Under the pieces are notes generated by a model. It searched no databases and was not told the origin of the DNA. It saw only the letters and a list, made by a program, of their open reading frames with translations. From positions 132,632 to 196,631 of the forward strand of contig CAVPBX010000017.1 in assembly GCA_963702305.1 (NCBI GenBank): a stretch of 64,000 nucleotides of DNA. Direction: 5' to 3'. Origin of the DNA: PALSA-693 sp963702305 (GTDB taxonomy: Bacteria > Actinomycetota > Acidimicrobiia > Acidimicrobiales > Palsa-688). The stretch's first letter is position 1, and every line of letters begins with the position of its first letter. The translations under genes and the position numbers were made by a program. Below are positions 25,334 to 34,015 of this stretch, piece after piece.

Positions 25334-26509
25334 GTGTACCTGGCATACACCGACGAGCAGGAACGACTCCGGCAGGATCTGCGGTCGTACTACCGCCACC
25401 TGCTGACACCCGAGGTGGAAGAGGAGCTGGCCCGCAGCCGGGGGGTCGGACCGGCGATGCGGCGGGTGGTGCGCCAGATGGGCGCCGACGGGTGGCTGGG
25501 GATCGGCTGGCCCACCGAGTTCGGCGGCCAAGGCCGGTCGGCGATCGAGCAATTCGTGTTCTTCGACGAATCCATGCGGGCCGGTGCTCCGGTCCCGATG
25601 CTCACGGTCAACACCGTCGGTCCCACGATCATGCAGTTCGGGACCGAGGAGCAGAAGGCCGAATACTTGCCTCGCATCCTGCGAGGTGAGATCCACTTCT
25701 GCATCGGCTACACCGAGCCGGGCGCCGGCACCGACCTGGCCGGCCTGGCGACGACGGCGATCCGCGACGGCGACGAGTACGTCATCAACGGGCAGAAGGT
25801 GTTCACCAGCCTGGCCAGCGACGCCGACTACATCTGGCTGGCCGCCCGGACCGACCCCGAGGCCAAGAAGCACAAGGGCATCTCCATGTTCCTGGTCCCC
25901 ATGTCGACGCCCGGTATCACCGTCACCCCCATGCACCTGCTGAGCGAGCACGACATCAACCACACCTTCTTCGACGATGTCCGGGTTCCCGCCAGCACCC
26001 TGGTCGGCGGGGAGAACCAGGGGTGGACCCTCATCACCAACCAGCTCAACCACGAACGGGTGACCCTGTGCTCGCCCGGCATCGTGGAGCGGATCCTCAC
26101 CGAGGTGCAGGGCTGGGCCCAGGAGACCAAGCTGGCCGACGGCCGGCGGGTGATCGACCAGGAGTGGGTACGCGTCAACCTGGCCCGGGTCCGGGCCCGG
26201 TTGGAGTTCCTCCGGCTGATCAACTGGAAGGTGGCCTGGACCGCCACCCAGGGCCACCTGGACGTGGCGGACGCCTCCAGCATCAAGGTCTTCGGGACGG
26301 AGTTCTACCTGGAGGCGTTCCGGCTCTGCTTCGAGGTCGTGGGGGAACGCGGCTACCTGCAGGACGGTTCACCCGATGCGGTGCTGCGGGGGCGGCTGGA
26401 GCGCTCTTACCGCAGCCTGCTCATCCTCACCTTCGGCGGCGGCACCAACGAGATCCAGCGGGACCTGATCGCGACCTTCGGCCTCGGTTTTCCCCGGGCG
26501 TCCCGGTAG
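25334..26509 (+). CDS. fadE26: acyl-CoA dehydrogenase, FadE26 (ChsE4)-like
   Basis: 391 residues, GTG start. Acyl-CoA dehydrogenase blocks: FGGQGRSAIEQFVFFDE, GAPVPMLTVNTVGPTIMQFG, IGYTEPGAGTDLAGL (flavin side), KVFTSLASDADYIWLAARTD and LILTFGGGTNEIQRDLIA. Of the paired steroid dehydrogenases, it resembles FadE26 most in my memory (RSAMDQLIF and GAPVPFLTIN equivalents). FadE26-FadE27 form a heterotetramer that desaturates the C-26 cholesterol side-chain CoA ester. The adjacent fadE27 supports this. Confidence 0.85.
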   Translation: MYLAYTDEQERLRQDLRSYYRHLLTPEVEEELARSRGVGPAMRRVVRQMGADGWLGIGWPTEFGGQGRSAIEQFVFFDESMRAGAPVPMLTVNTVGPTIMQFGTEEQKAEYLPRILRGEIHFCIGYTEPGAGTDLAGLATTAIRDGDEYVINGQKVFTSLASDADYIWLAARTDPEAKKHKGISMFLVPMSTPGITVTPMHLLSEHDINHTFFDDVRVPASTLVGGENQGWTLITNQLNHERVTLCSPGIVERILTEVQGWAQETKLADGRRVIDQEWVRVNLARVRARLEFLRLINWKVAWTATQGHLDVADASSIKVFGTEFYLEAFRLCFEVVGERGYLQDGSPDAVLRGRLERSYRSLLILTFGGGTNEIQRDLIATFGLGFPRASR

Positions 26510-26539
26510 CGCGGCCGGCAAGGGGAGAGGGCGACCATC

Positions 26540-27661
26540 GTGGACTTTCGCTTCAGCGAGGAGCAGCAGGCCGTGGTGGAGGCCGCCGGGAAGCTGTTCG
26601 CGGGCCACCTGGACGACGACCGGCGCGTCGCGGTCGATGCCGCGGGCGAGGGCTTCGACCGGACGCTGTGGGCGGCGTTGGCGGACGCCAACCTGCTGGG
26701 TCTGGCCGTCGGCGAAGCGGACGGGGGGAGCGGGTTCGGCTTCGGTGAGGTGACCGCCCTGCTGGAGGAGGCGGGGCAGGCCGCGGCTCCGGTCCCGCTG
26801 TGGGCCGCCCTGGTCCTGGGCGGCCTCCCGGTGGACCGCTTCGGCTCGGCCGGTCTGCGCCAGCGCCTGCTCGGGCCGCTGGTGCGCGGCGAGTTGGTCC
26901 TGACCGCCGCCCTGCTCGAACCGGGCAGCGCCCCGACCGACCCCCAGACCACGGCCCGCCGGCACGGATCCGGCTGGGTGCTGGACGGTTCGAAGACGTG
27001 CGTGGCCGCGGGCCCGGTGGCGGGCGCCATCCTGGTCCCGGCCCGTACCGGCCCCGGCCAGGTCGGCATCTTCGTGGTGGACCCGGCGTCGCCCGGGGTG
27101 ACCGTCACCTCCCTGCAGACCACTACCGGCATCCCCGAGGGCCGCTTGGACCTGGCCGGAGTGGCGGTCAAGCCCGAGGATGTCCTCGGTGCGGCGGACG
27201 GCGGCCACCAGATTCTGGCCTGGTTGCTGCCCCGGGCCAGCACCGGTCTGTGCGCGCTGATGGCGGGCACCTGCCGCGAGGCCGTCCGGTTGACGGCCGC
27301 CTATGCCGCCACCCGCCAGCAGTTCGGCCGGTACATCGCCACCTTCCAGGCGGTGGGGCAGCGGGCCGCCGACGCCTACATCGACGCCGAAGCCGTGACG
27401 CTGACGGCCCGCCAGGCCGCCTGGCGCCTGGCCACCGACCGGCCGGCGGAGGAGCACGTGGCCATCGCCAAGTTCTGGGCGGCCGACGGCGGCCAGCGGG
27501 TCGTCCACGCCGCCCAGCATCTCCACGGCGGGGTGGGCGTCGACCGTACCTACCCCTTGCACCGCTACTTCCTGGCCGCCAAGCAGCTGGAGTTGACCCT
27601 GGGCAGCGCCACTCCGAGCCTGGTGCAGCTCGGCGCCCTGATGGCCGACGAGCCGGTCTAG
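26540..27661 (+). CDS. fadE27: acyl-CoA dehydrogenase, FadE27 (ChsE5)-like
   Basis: 373-374 residues, GTG preceded by GGGGAGAGGG. A divergent dehydrogenase: DFRFSEEQQAVVEAAGKLF, weak mid-domain motifs (VLDGSKTCVAAGPVAGAILVPA), then TRQQFGRYIATFQAVGQRAADAYIDAEAVTLTARQAAW in two blocks and HLHGGVGVDRTYPLHRYF. The latter blocks match FadE27. In this family the partner subunit shares the flavin site, so this chain likely works only with FadE26, 30 bp upstream. Confidence 0.84.
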   Translation: MDFRFSEEQQAVVEAAGKLFAGHLDDDRRVAVDAAGEGFDRTLWAALADANLLGLAVGEADGGSGFGFGEVTALLEEAGQAAAPVPLWAALVLGGLPVDRFGSAGLRQRLLGPLVRGELVLTAALLEPGSAPTDPQTTARRHGSGWVLDGSKTCVAAGPVAGAILVPARTGPGQVGIFVVDPASPGVTVTSLQTTTGIPEGRLDLAGVAVKPEDVLGAADGGHQILAWLLPRASTGLCALMAGTCREAVRLTAAYAATRQQFGRYIATFQAVGQRAADAYIDAEAVTLTARQAAWRLATDRPAEEHVAIAKFWAADGGQRVVHAAQHLHGGVGVDRTYPLHRYFLAAKQLELTLGSATPSLVQLGALMADEPV

Positions 27662-27686
27662 ACCGGAAGACAGGGGGAGCCTCGAC

Positions 27687-28637
27687 ATGGACGAGGGCAA
27701 GATCGACGAACTCAGGGGGCAACGGATCCTGGTGGTCGGCGCGACCGGCATGGTGGCCGGTCCGGTGGTCCGGCACCTGGCCCAGCACAACGAGGTGTGG
27801 GGGGCGGCCCGGTTCAAGAGCCGCCGGGCCCGGGCCGCGCTCGAGGACGCAGGGGTGCGCACCGTGGTCCTGGACCTGGCCGAACCGGACTTCGAGCCCC
27901 TGCCGTCCGGGGTGGACGTCGTGATCAACCTGGCCGTCACCCACGCCCCCGATTTCTCCTCTGCCCTGGCCGCCAACGCCGAGAACCTCGGGTTGCTGAT
28001 GGCCCACTACCGGGACGCCCGGGCCTTCCTCCACTGCTCCTCCACGGGGGTGTACCAACCCGACGGCCAGCACCCGATGCGCGAGGACGACCCGCTCGGG
28101 GACAATCACCGGGCTCTGCTGCCCACCTACAGCATCTCCAAGATCGCCGCCGAGTCGGTCGCCCGGTTGGCTTCCCGCCTGTACCAGCTGCCCACGATCA
28201 TCGCCCGGCTCAACGTGCCGTACGGTGACTGCATCGCCTGGCCGTCGATGCACCTCGAATGCATCCTGGCCGGCCAGCCGATCCAGCTCCTTCCCGGTGC
28301 ACCGAGCGTGTACTCGCCGATCCACAGCGACGACATCATCCGGCAGATCCCGCTCCTGCTCGGGGCCGCGACGACGCCGGCGACCACCGTCAACTGGGCG
28401 GGCCCCGACGTCGTGAGCGTCCAGGACTGGTGCGCCTACCTGGGCGGACTGGTGGGCCAAGAACCGGTCTTCGAGTACACCGAGGCGGCCCTCCCGAGCG
28501 TCGCCGTCGACGTCACCCGGATGGCCGAGCTGATCGGGCCGGCCCGGGTGCGCTGGCAGGACGGCATGCGGCGCATGGTCGCCGCCAGCCACCCCGAGCT
28601 GGACCTGCCCCCCGCCGAGGTGACCGCGGGCCGCTGA
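27687..28637 (+). CDS. NAD-dependent epimerase/dehydratase family protein
   Basis: 316 residues, ATG with AGGGGGAG upstream. Extended SDR: ILVVGATGMVAGPVVRHL cofactor loop, HCSSTGVYQPDG and YSISKIAAE (Tyr-x3-Lys), NVPYGDC, and SPIHSDDIIRQIPLLL. I recall similar genes next to sterol clusters; a 3-beta-hydroxysteroid-type dehydrogenase or a sugar epimerase are both possible. Follows fadE27 by 25 bp and is probably in the same transcript. Confidence 0.75.
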   Translation: MDEGKIDELRGQRILVVGATGMVAGPVVRHLAQHNEVWGAARFKSRRARAALEDAGVRTVVLDLAEPDFEPLPSGVDVVINLAVTHAPDFSSALAANAENLGLLMAHYRDARAFLHCSSTGVYQPDGQHPMREDDPLGDNHRALLPTYSISKIAAESVARLASRLYQLPTIIARLNVPYGDCIAWPSMHLECILAGQPIQLLPGAPSVYSPIHSDDIIRQIPLLLGAATTPATTVNWAGPDVVSVQDWCAYLGGLVGQEPVFEYTEAALPSVAVDVTRMAELIGPARVRWQDGMRRMVAASHPELDLPPAEVTAGR

Positions 28638-28638
28638 C

Positions 28639-28730
28639 GCGCCCCCGCCGGGGGATGCTGGCGCGCCCCCGCCGGGGGATGCTGGCGCGCCCCGCCGGGG
28701 GATGTTGGCGCCCCCGCCGGGGGATGCTGG
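28639..28730. repeat. four tandem 22-24-bp GC hairpin repeats
   Basis: Four near-identical units of GCGCCCCCGCCGGGGGATG plus CTG/TTG, starting directly after the epimerase stop. Each unit folds on itself (CCCC-CGCC-GGGG). No U-run follows, so this could be a set of terminator-like or REP-like hairpins rather than a standard intrinsic terminator. The rest of 28731-28960 shows nothing recognisable. Confidence 0.7.
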
Positions 28731-28960
28731 CCTTTGGCGCCGGCGGCGCGCTACTATGGCGGGGCGGGGCGAGTTGAAGCCGGGCCAGGTGGAAGCCGGC
28801 AGGCGCCGGCGGAAGCGATTCAGGGGTGTACGGGCGCCGGAGGTCACGGCATCCTGGAATGGAAGGAATCCCGAGAACGTTTAGTCCAAGGGACCCGGAG
28901 AAGACCGGGACCTTTTGGTGGTGATCGAGGGTTGGAGCCGGCCGCGGTGGTCGGCCGAAG

Positions 28961-31900
28961 ATGCCCACGGCGCGCAGGGGTGCGCCACCACACGTGAGAG
29001 TGGAGAGGAAGCTGGACCGGTTCGCTTTTGAAGCAGCGGTAGTCGCCGACGCCGGTGGCTGGGCGTCGGACGCAGAGCGTGTCGCCCTGGCCGCTGACCA
29101 GTTGGCGTGGGCTGCGGCCCTGCGCCGGTTGATCCATGAGACCGACGACGGCCTGCGCGGCGCGTCCGCCCTGTCGGGCGACCTGCGCGAGCAGGCCCTG
29201 GCCGACCTCCACGACGAACGGGACCGCCTTGCCGCGGTCCTGCACCACCTGACCGGCGACGAGATCGACGCGCCGCACCCGGTGGCCGCGGCCGCGGCGG
29301 CGCAGCCGGCCGCCCGCCCCGTCGCCGCCGTGTCCGGTCCGGGTACTGGGGCCCCGGCCGCGGTCCCGAACCTGGCGGCCGGGCCGGGTCTGGACGCCGC
29401 CGCCATCGAGGCCGGGCCGCCGTTGCTGCAGGCTTCGTGGGCCGAGGGACGGATCGTGGTGTGGGCCGGCGGACCCGGCGCGGACGCCACGGCGGAGGAC
29501 CTCGAGCAGCTCCTCGAGAAGGCGGACGCCACCAGCATCGCCTGGGAGCGCCATCCCGCCGTGCCCGTTCCCGGCCGGGTCGGCCGCCGAAGCCCGCTCT
29601 GCTCCCATCGCCCAGACCCTGGGGTGGCTGGTCGGCGTCGGCGCCGGCCAAGGCCGGCGACCGTGGTCGGCGCCCAGCCTGCGCTGGGTCGGGCGAGATC
29701 GCCCTGTGGGGCACCGAGCTGGTGGCCCAGGGCCGGATGGTGCCCGTCGTCCGCGGCACCAGTTCGGGGAGTTCCACCGGCCGGCAGGGCAGCCGCCACC
29801 GGGTGCGCTGGGTGCCGGCCCTGGTGGGCCGGGACCGGCTGCACGAGCTGGTCGGCCAGGATGCCCACTTCGGTGGTCGCCTTGCAGCCCGCGGCGCAGG
29901 CCGACGCGGTGTGCCGCTCCGTGCTGGCCGCGGTGGTCGATGCCATCTCCCGGGCCGGCGCCGGCCGCCTGGTGGCCCCGGCGCGCCGCCCCGCATGCCA
30001 GCACTCGGGCCGAGATCGCCGAGGCGGTCCTGTCCGGTCTGGACGGGCGCCCGTTTGTGGCCGACTCCGAGCCGGCCGGGCCGGGTCGGCCGAAGACCTC
30101 AAGCGCTGGGCGGCCCCGGTCACCGGCAATCACCGGGTCGGGCTCACTGTCCGGCTGGACGCGCCGCAGGCGGACGGAGGCTGGCTGCTGTCCGTCGAGG
30201 CCACCGGCGTCGACAAGCACGCCATGCCCGTCGAGCACGCCTTGGTGGTGGCGTCCGGCACCAAGTCCCAGCAGGTCGAAGCCCAGCTGCGCCGGCTGGA
30301 ACGGCTGCTCCCGGTGCTGCGCCGGCCCAGCACCCGGCGGGGGCAAGTCATCCTCGACGCCGACGAGGCGGCAGAGCTCATGTTCACGGACCGGGCCGGC
30401 GCTGAGCGCCGCCGGGCTTCGACACCATGCTGCCAGTGGTGTCCGCCCGGCGGCCGCGGCCCCAGCTGCGCCTGTTCGCCGAGGCGATCGGACCGTCCCA
30501 GGTCGGGGTGCAGCAGCTCACCAACGTCCGGTGGTCGGTGTTCTTCGACGACCTCGAGCTGGACGCCGCCAGCATCGCCGCCCTGGCCAAGGAAGCCAAA
30601 CCGCTGGTCCAGGTGCGGGGCCGCTGGGTGCACATCGACCGGGCCGATCTGACCGCCGCGGCGTCCGCCTTGGCCGAACGAGCGGCCATCACCCAGCTCT
30701 CCGGCGCCGCCGTCATCCGCCACGCGGTCGGCCTGGAAGGCACGGCCCTGGCCGGCCCGGTCCGCGTCGACGGGAGCGGCTGGGCCGCCGACCTGCTCCG
30801 GGGCGCCACGACCCACCCGCCGGTGCCCATCGACACCCCGGACGGTTTCAACGGGCAGCTGCGCAGCTACCAGGCGGAAGCGGCCGGTTGGCTCGGTTTC
30901 CTCGACCGGGCCGGGCTGGGCGGCTGCCTGGCCATGGACATGGGCCTGGGCAAGACGCCGACCCTGCTGGCCCATGTGCTCCTCGACCGCGGCCACGGAC
31001 CCACCCTGGTCATCTGCCCGCCGGCCGTGCTCAGCAACTGGGCCAGCGAGGCCCAACGCTTCACCCGGGGCCTGAAAGTGGCCGTCCACCACGGACCGCG
31101 GCGGGCCGAAGGCGACTCCATCGGCCGGTTGGCGGCCGGCCACGACGTGGTCCTGACGACCTACGCCACCGCGGTGCGCGACATCGTCCCGTTGGCGCGC
31201 CATCAGCTGGCGCCGGGTGGTCGTCGACGAGGCCCAGGTAATCAAGAACTACCAGAGCGAGACGGCCCAGGAGCTCCGCCAGTTGTCGCGCCGAGTCGCG
31301 GATCGCCCTGACCGGCACCCCGGTGGAAAACGGGCTGGGCGACCTGTGGGCCATCCTCGACTTCACCAACCCGGGCCTGGTCGGTCCCCGCAACGCGTTC
31401 ATCGAGCACCTGTCGCGCCAGACGGACGCGGCCGCCATCGGCGCCGGCGACCGCCGGCCCGGCGACGGCCCCGGCCCCGGCCGGGCCGGCCCGGGGGTCG
31501 GAGGAGAGCGCCCTGCGGGCCCTCAACGGGCTCGCTCATCTTCCGGCGGACCAAGAGCGAGCCGGAGATCGCCGCCGAGCTGCCCGACAAGGTCGACAAG
31601 CTCGACCACTGCAGCATGACGCCGGAGCAGATCGGCCTGTACCAGGCGGTCGTCAACCGGCTGCTGGAAGGCGGCCTCGACGGCGACGCCAACCAGCGCA
31701 AGGGCGCGGTCCTGGCCGCCATCACCGCCCTCAAGCAGATCTGCGACCACCCGGCCGCCTACCTGCGGGACGACGACGATCAGACAGGGCTTGGCGGGCC
31801 GGTCGGGCAAGCTGGCCCGCCTGGAGGAGATCGTCGCCGACGTGTTCTCGGCCGGCGAGCGCATCCTGATCTTCACCCACTTCGCCCGCTGGGGCGAGAA

Positions 31901-32383
31901 GCTGGCCCAGCATCTGAGCGCCCACACCGGGCAGAAGATCGGCTGCTACCACGGCGGTCTGAGCCGCGGCGTGCGCGACCAGCTCATCGCCGACTTCCAG
32001 AGCCGGCACCGGCGCCGGCGCCCTGGTGCTGTCGATCAAGGCCGGCGGCTCCGGGCTCAACCTGACCGCGGCCAACCACGTGGTGCTGTACGACCGCTGG
32101 TGGAATCCCGGCCGTCGAGGACCAGGCCCGGGACCGGGCCTGGCGGATCGGCCAGACTGCCACCGTCATGTGCCACCGCCTGGTGTGCCCCGGCACCGTC
32201 GACGAGCGGGTCGAGGAGATCGTGGCCGGCAAGCGGCGGGTCGCCGGCATGGTGCTGCCCGCCCGCAGCAGCCTGGGCGACCTCGATCCCGACCAGCTGC
32301 GGGTGGCCCTGGGCCTGCGGGCTGAAGAGCTGGTCGAGGACGAACCCAGCCCGGACGAGTCGGGCGAGGAGGAAGCCGCCTGA
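28961..32383 (+). pseudogene. SNF2-family helicase split by about 15 frame changes
   Basis: Following the conserved sequence from frame to frame reconstructs a helicase of about 1130 residues. Its parts are an N-terminal helical region (LDRFAFEAAVVADAGG), a SNF2-associated region (LRWVGEIALWGTELVAQG), motif I AMDMGLGKTPTLLAH (about 30935), DEAQ box VVVDEAQVIKN (31218), motif III LTGTPVENGLGDLWAI, then FRRTKSEPEIAAELPDK, GCYHGGLSRG, KAGGSGLNLTAANHVVLYDRWWNP and RAWRIGQT. Nearly every frame change advances by one base, and most coincide with a GGG or CCC where GG or CC would restore the frame. No motif is lost and no in-frame stop needs suppressing. Either the sequence is error-prone here or the gene is very recently dead. 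Starts at GTG 28994 or 29000 are also possible. Confidence 0.8.
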
Positions 32384-32408
32384 TGGGCCCGTCCACCGGC
32401 CGTCGATC

Positions 32409-32711
32409 ATGAGCAAGCGCCGCCGGCCGGGCGCCGGCCGCCGCGTCGCCGAACAGCGCTTCTGGGGGACACCTGGGCCGCCGGCGGGGACGAACAGCGC
32501 CTCGTCGACGCCCGGGACGCTGATCCGGCCGTCCAATGACCCCGCCGCGGTGGTCCGCTCCCTGGGGCCCCCGCCGTTGGCCATCGATGCTTCCGTCGTC
32601 GAACGCCACCTGACCGCGGTCTACGAGGAGGCGGTGCGGGCGGCGACGGCGTTGGCGGCAGCCAACGGGTTGCTCGCAGCGGACGAAGAAGACGGGGAGC
32701 CTCCGGGCTGA
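32409..32711 (+). CDS. hypothetical protein downstream of the helicase
   Basis: 100 residues as given (MSKRRRPGAGRRVAEQRFWG ... VYEEAVRAATALAAANGLLA). Between 32463 and 32540 another frame reads DTWAAGGDEQRLVDARDADPAV, which looks more protein-like, so a pair of compensating frame changes may lie here. The place after an SNF2 gene is often taken by a SWIM-finger protein, but no CxC...CxH motif is visible. Function unknown. Confidence 0.45.
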   Translation: MSKRRRPGAGRRVAEQRFWGTPGPPAGTNSASSTPGTLIRPSNDPAAVVRSLGPPPLAIDASVVERHLTAVYEEAVRAATALAAANGLLAADEEDGEPPG

Positions 32712-32739
32712 GGGCCCGGCCGGCTCCGGCGCGCCGGCG

Positions 32740-32964
32740 TTACTTGTAGCGGTAGGTGATGCGACCCCGGGTCAGGTCGTAGGGGCTGATCTCGACCTGG
32801 ACCTTGTCGCCGGGCAGCACCCGGATGCGGTTCATGCGCATCTTGCCGGAGTTGTGGGCCAGGACTTCGTGGCCGTTGGCCAGTTCGACCTTGAACATGG
32901 CGTTCTTGAGCGCTTCGCTCACCGTGCCCTCCAGCACGATTGCGTCTTCTTTGCCTTGGGGCAG
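32740..32964 (-). CDS. infA: translation initiation factor IF-1, probable CTG start
   Basis: OB-fold IF-1: EGTVSEALKNAMFKVELANG, then HEVLAHNSGKMRMNRIRVLP and SPYDLTRGRITYRYK. The first ordinary start (GTG 32937) would remove the conserved KEDAIV strand. Nine codons upstream, CTG at 32964 is preceded by AGGAGAGG with 7-bp spacing and gives 74 residues, the family length (72-74). A non-canonical start is therefore favoured. IF-1 blocks the ribosomal A site during initiation. The gene stands alone here, not in a ribosomal-protein operon. Confidence 0.9.
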   Translation of the reverse strand: MPQGKEDAIVLEGTVSEALKNAMFKVELANGHEVLAHNSGKMRMNRIRVLPGDKVQVEISPYDLTRGRITYRYK

Positions 32965-33037
32965 TGTCGTACCTCTCCTCTGCGTATACGCCGGCCTACC
33001 GGCCGCGATGATCGACTTTCATTGTAGGTTCTAAACA

Positions 33038-34015
33038 GTGACGAGGCGGGGGGCCGCACTTTTTCTGTTGATGTCGGTCGTGTGGGGATTGCCCTACTTG
33101 CTCATCAAGGTGGCGGTGCGGCACCTGTCGCCGGCGATGGTCGTCGAGGCTCGTACGGCCATCGGCGCCCTCGTGCTGTTGCCGCTGGCGGTCCACCAGG
33201 GCCGGCTCCGGCCCCTGCTCCGGGCCTGGAAGGTGTTGTTGGCCTACACGGTGGCCGAGCTGGCCATCCCCTGGTACCTGCTGTCGGACGCCGAGCGGCG
33301 GCTGCCGAGCTCCTTGTCCGGCCTGCTGGTGGCGACCGTTCCCCTGATCTCCGTCATCCTGGCCGCCCTCACCGGGCACCGCGACCGCATGGACCGGCGG
33401 GGCCTGATCGGCCTGATCGTCGGCCTGGTCGGCGTGGCCGTGCTGCTCGGACTCGACGTCAGCGCCGGGGACCTCGGCGCGGTCGGGGAGGTGGGTCTGG
33501 TGGCGGTGGGGTACGCCATCGGTCCGCTGCTGGCGTCCCGCTACCTGGGTGAGCTGTCCAGCCTGGCCCTGGCTGCGGTGTCGGTGGCGCTGGTGGCGGT
33601 GGCCTATGCGCCGGCGGCCGCCTTCGCCCACCCGAGCCGGTTGCCGCCCGGCACCGTCATCGCTGCGGTGGTGGTGCTCGGGCTGGTCTGTACGGCCCTG
33701 GCGTTCGTGGCCTTCTTCGAACTGATCAAAGAGATCGGCTCGACGCGGGCCACGGTCATCACCTACCTCAACCCGGCCGTGGCGGTCGTCCTGGGGGTGG
33801 CGTTGCTCGGCGAGCAGTTCAAACTCGGAACGGGCCTCGGCTTCGTCCTCATCCTGGCCGGATCGTGGCTGTCCACCGCCCCGCGGGCTAATATGCTTAG
33901 GCAAGCGAAGTATCCTGGCCCAGTAGGGGAAGGCCCAGTAGGGGAAGGCCCAGTAGGGGAAGGCCCAGTAGGGGAAGGCCCAGAGGCGCCGCCCCGTCGA
34001 CTGACGATTCGCTAG
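33038..34015 (+). CDS. EamA/DMT-family transporter with a repeat tail
   Basis: 325 residues, GTG start. Ten hydrophobic segments in two EamA repeats (SVVWGLPYLLIKVAV at the start; STRATVITYLNPAVAVVLGV in the second). The last 45 residues are not membrane sequence: they contain four GPVGE units encoded by a 15-bp tandem repeat, then EAPPRRLTIR. The true stop may have been displaced by repeat insertion. Substrate unknown. Tail-to-tail with the MMPL gene, overlapping 4 bp. Confidence 0.82.
   Translation: MTRRGAALFLLMSVVWGLPYLLIKVAVRHLSPAMVVEARTAIGALVLLPLAVHQGRLRPLLRAWKVLLAYTVAELAIPWYLLSDAERRLPSSLSGLLVATVPLISVILAALTGHRDRMDRRGLIGLIVGLVGVAVLLGLDVSAGDLGAVGEVGLVAVGYAIGPLLASRYLGELSSLALAAVSVALVAVAYAPAAAFAHPSRLPPGTVIAAVVVLGLVCTALAFVAFFELIKEIGSTRATVITYLNPAVAVVLGVALLGEQFKLGTGLGFVLILAGSWLSTAPRANMLRQAKYPGPVGEGPVGEGPVGEGPVGEGPEAPPRRLTIR
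33917..33983. repeat. 15-bp tandem repeat (4.5 copies)
   Basis: GGCCCAGTAGGGGAA repeated four times exactly plus 7 bp, inside the 3' end of the transporter gene. Because the unit is a multiple of three the frame is kept, and copy-number changes would only alter the length of the GPVGE tail. Confidence 0.9.

Noticed and set aside
28961..32383. Programmed +1 frameshifting or a recoding system in the helicase
   Set aside because: No shared slippery codon or stop at the sites; about fifteen events in one gene is far beyond known programmed cases. Extra bases in short G/C runs are the simpler reading.
32409..32711. SWIM zinc-finger protein often paired with SNF2 helicases
   Set aside because: No CxC...CxH motif is visible in any frame of this short region, so it is left as hypothetical.
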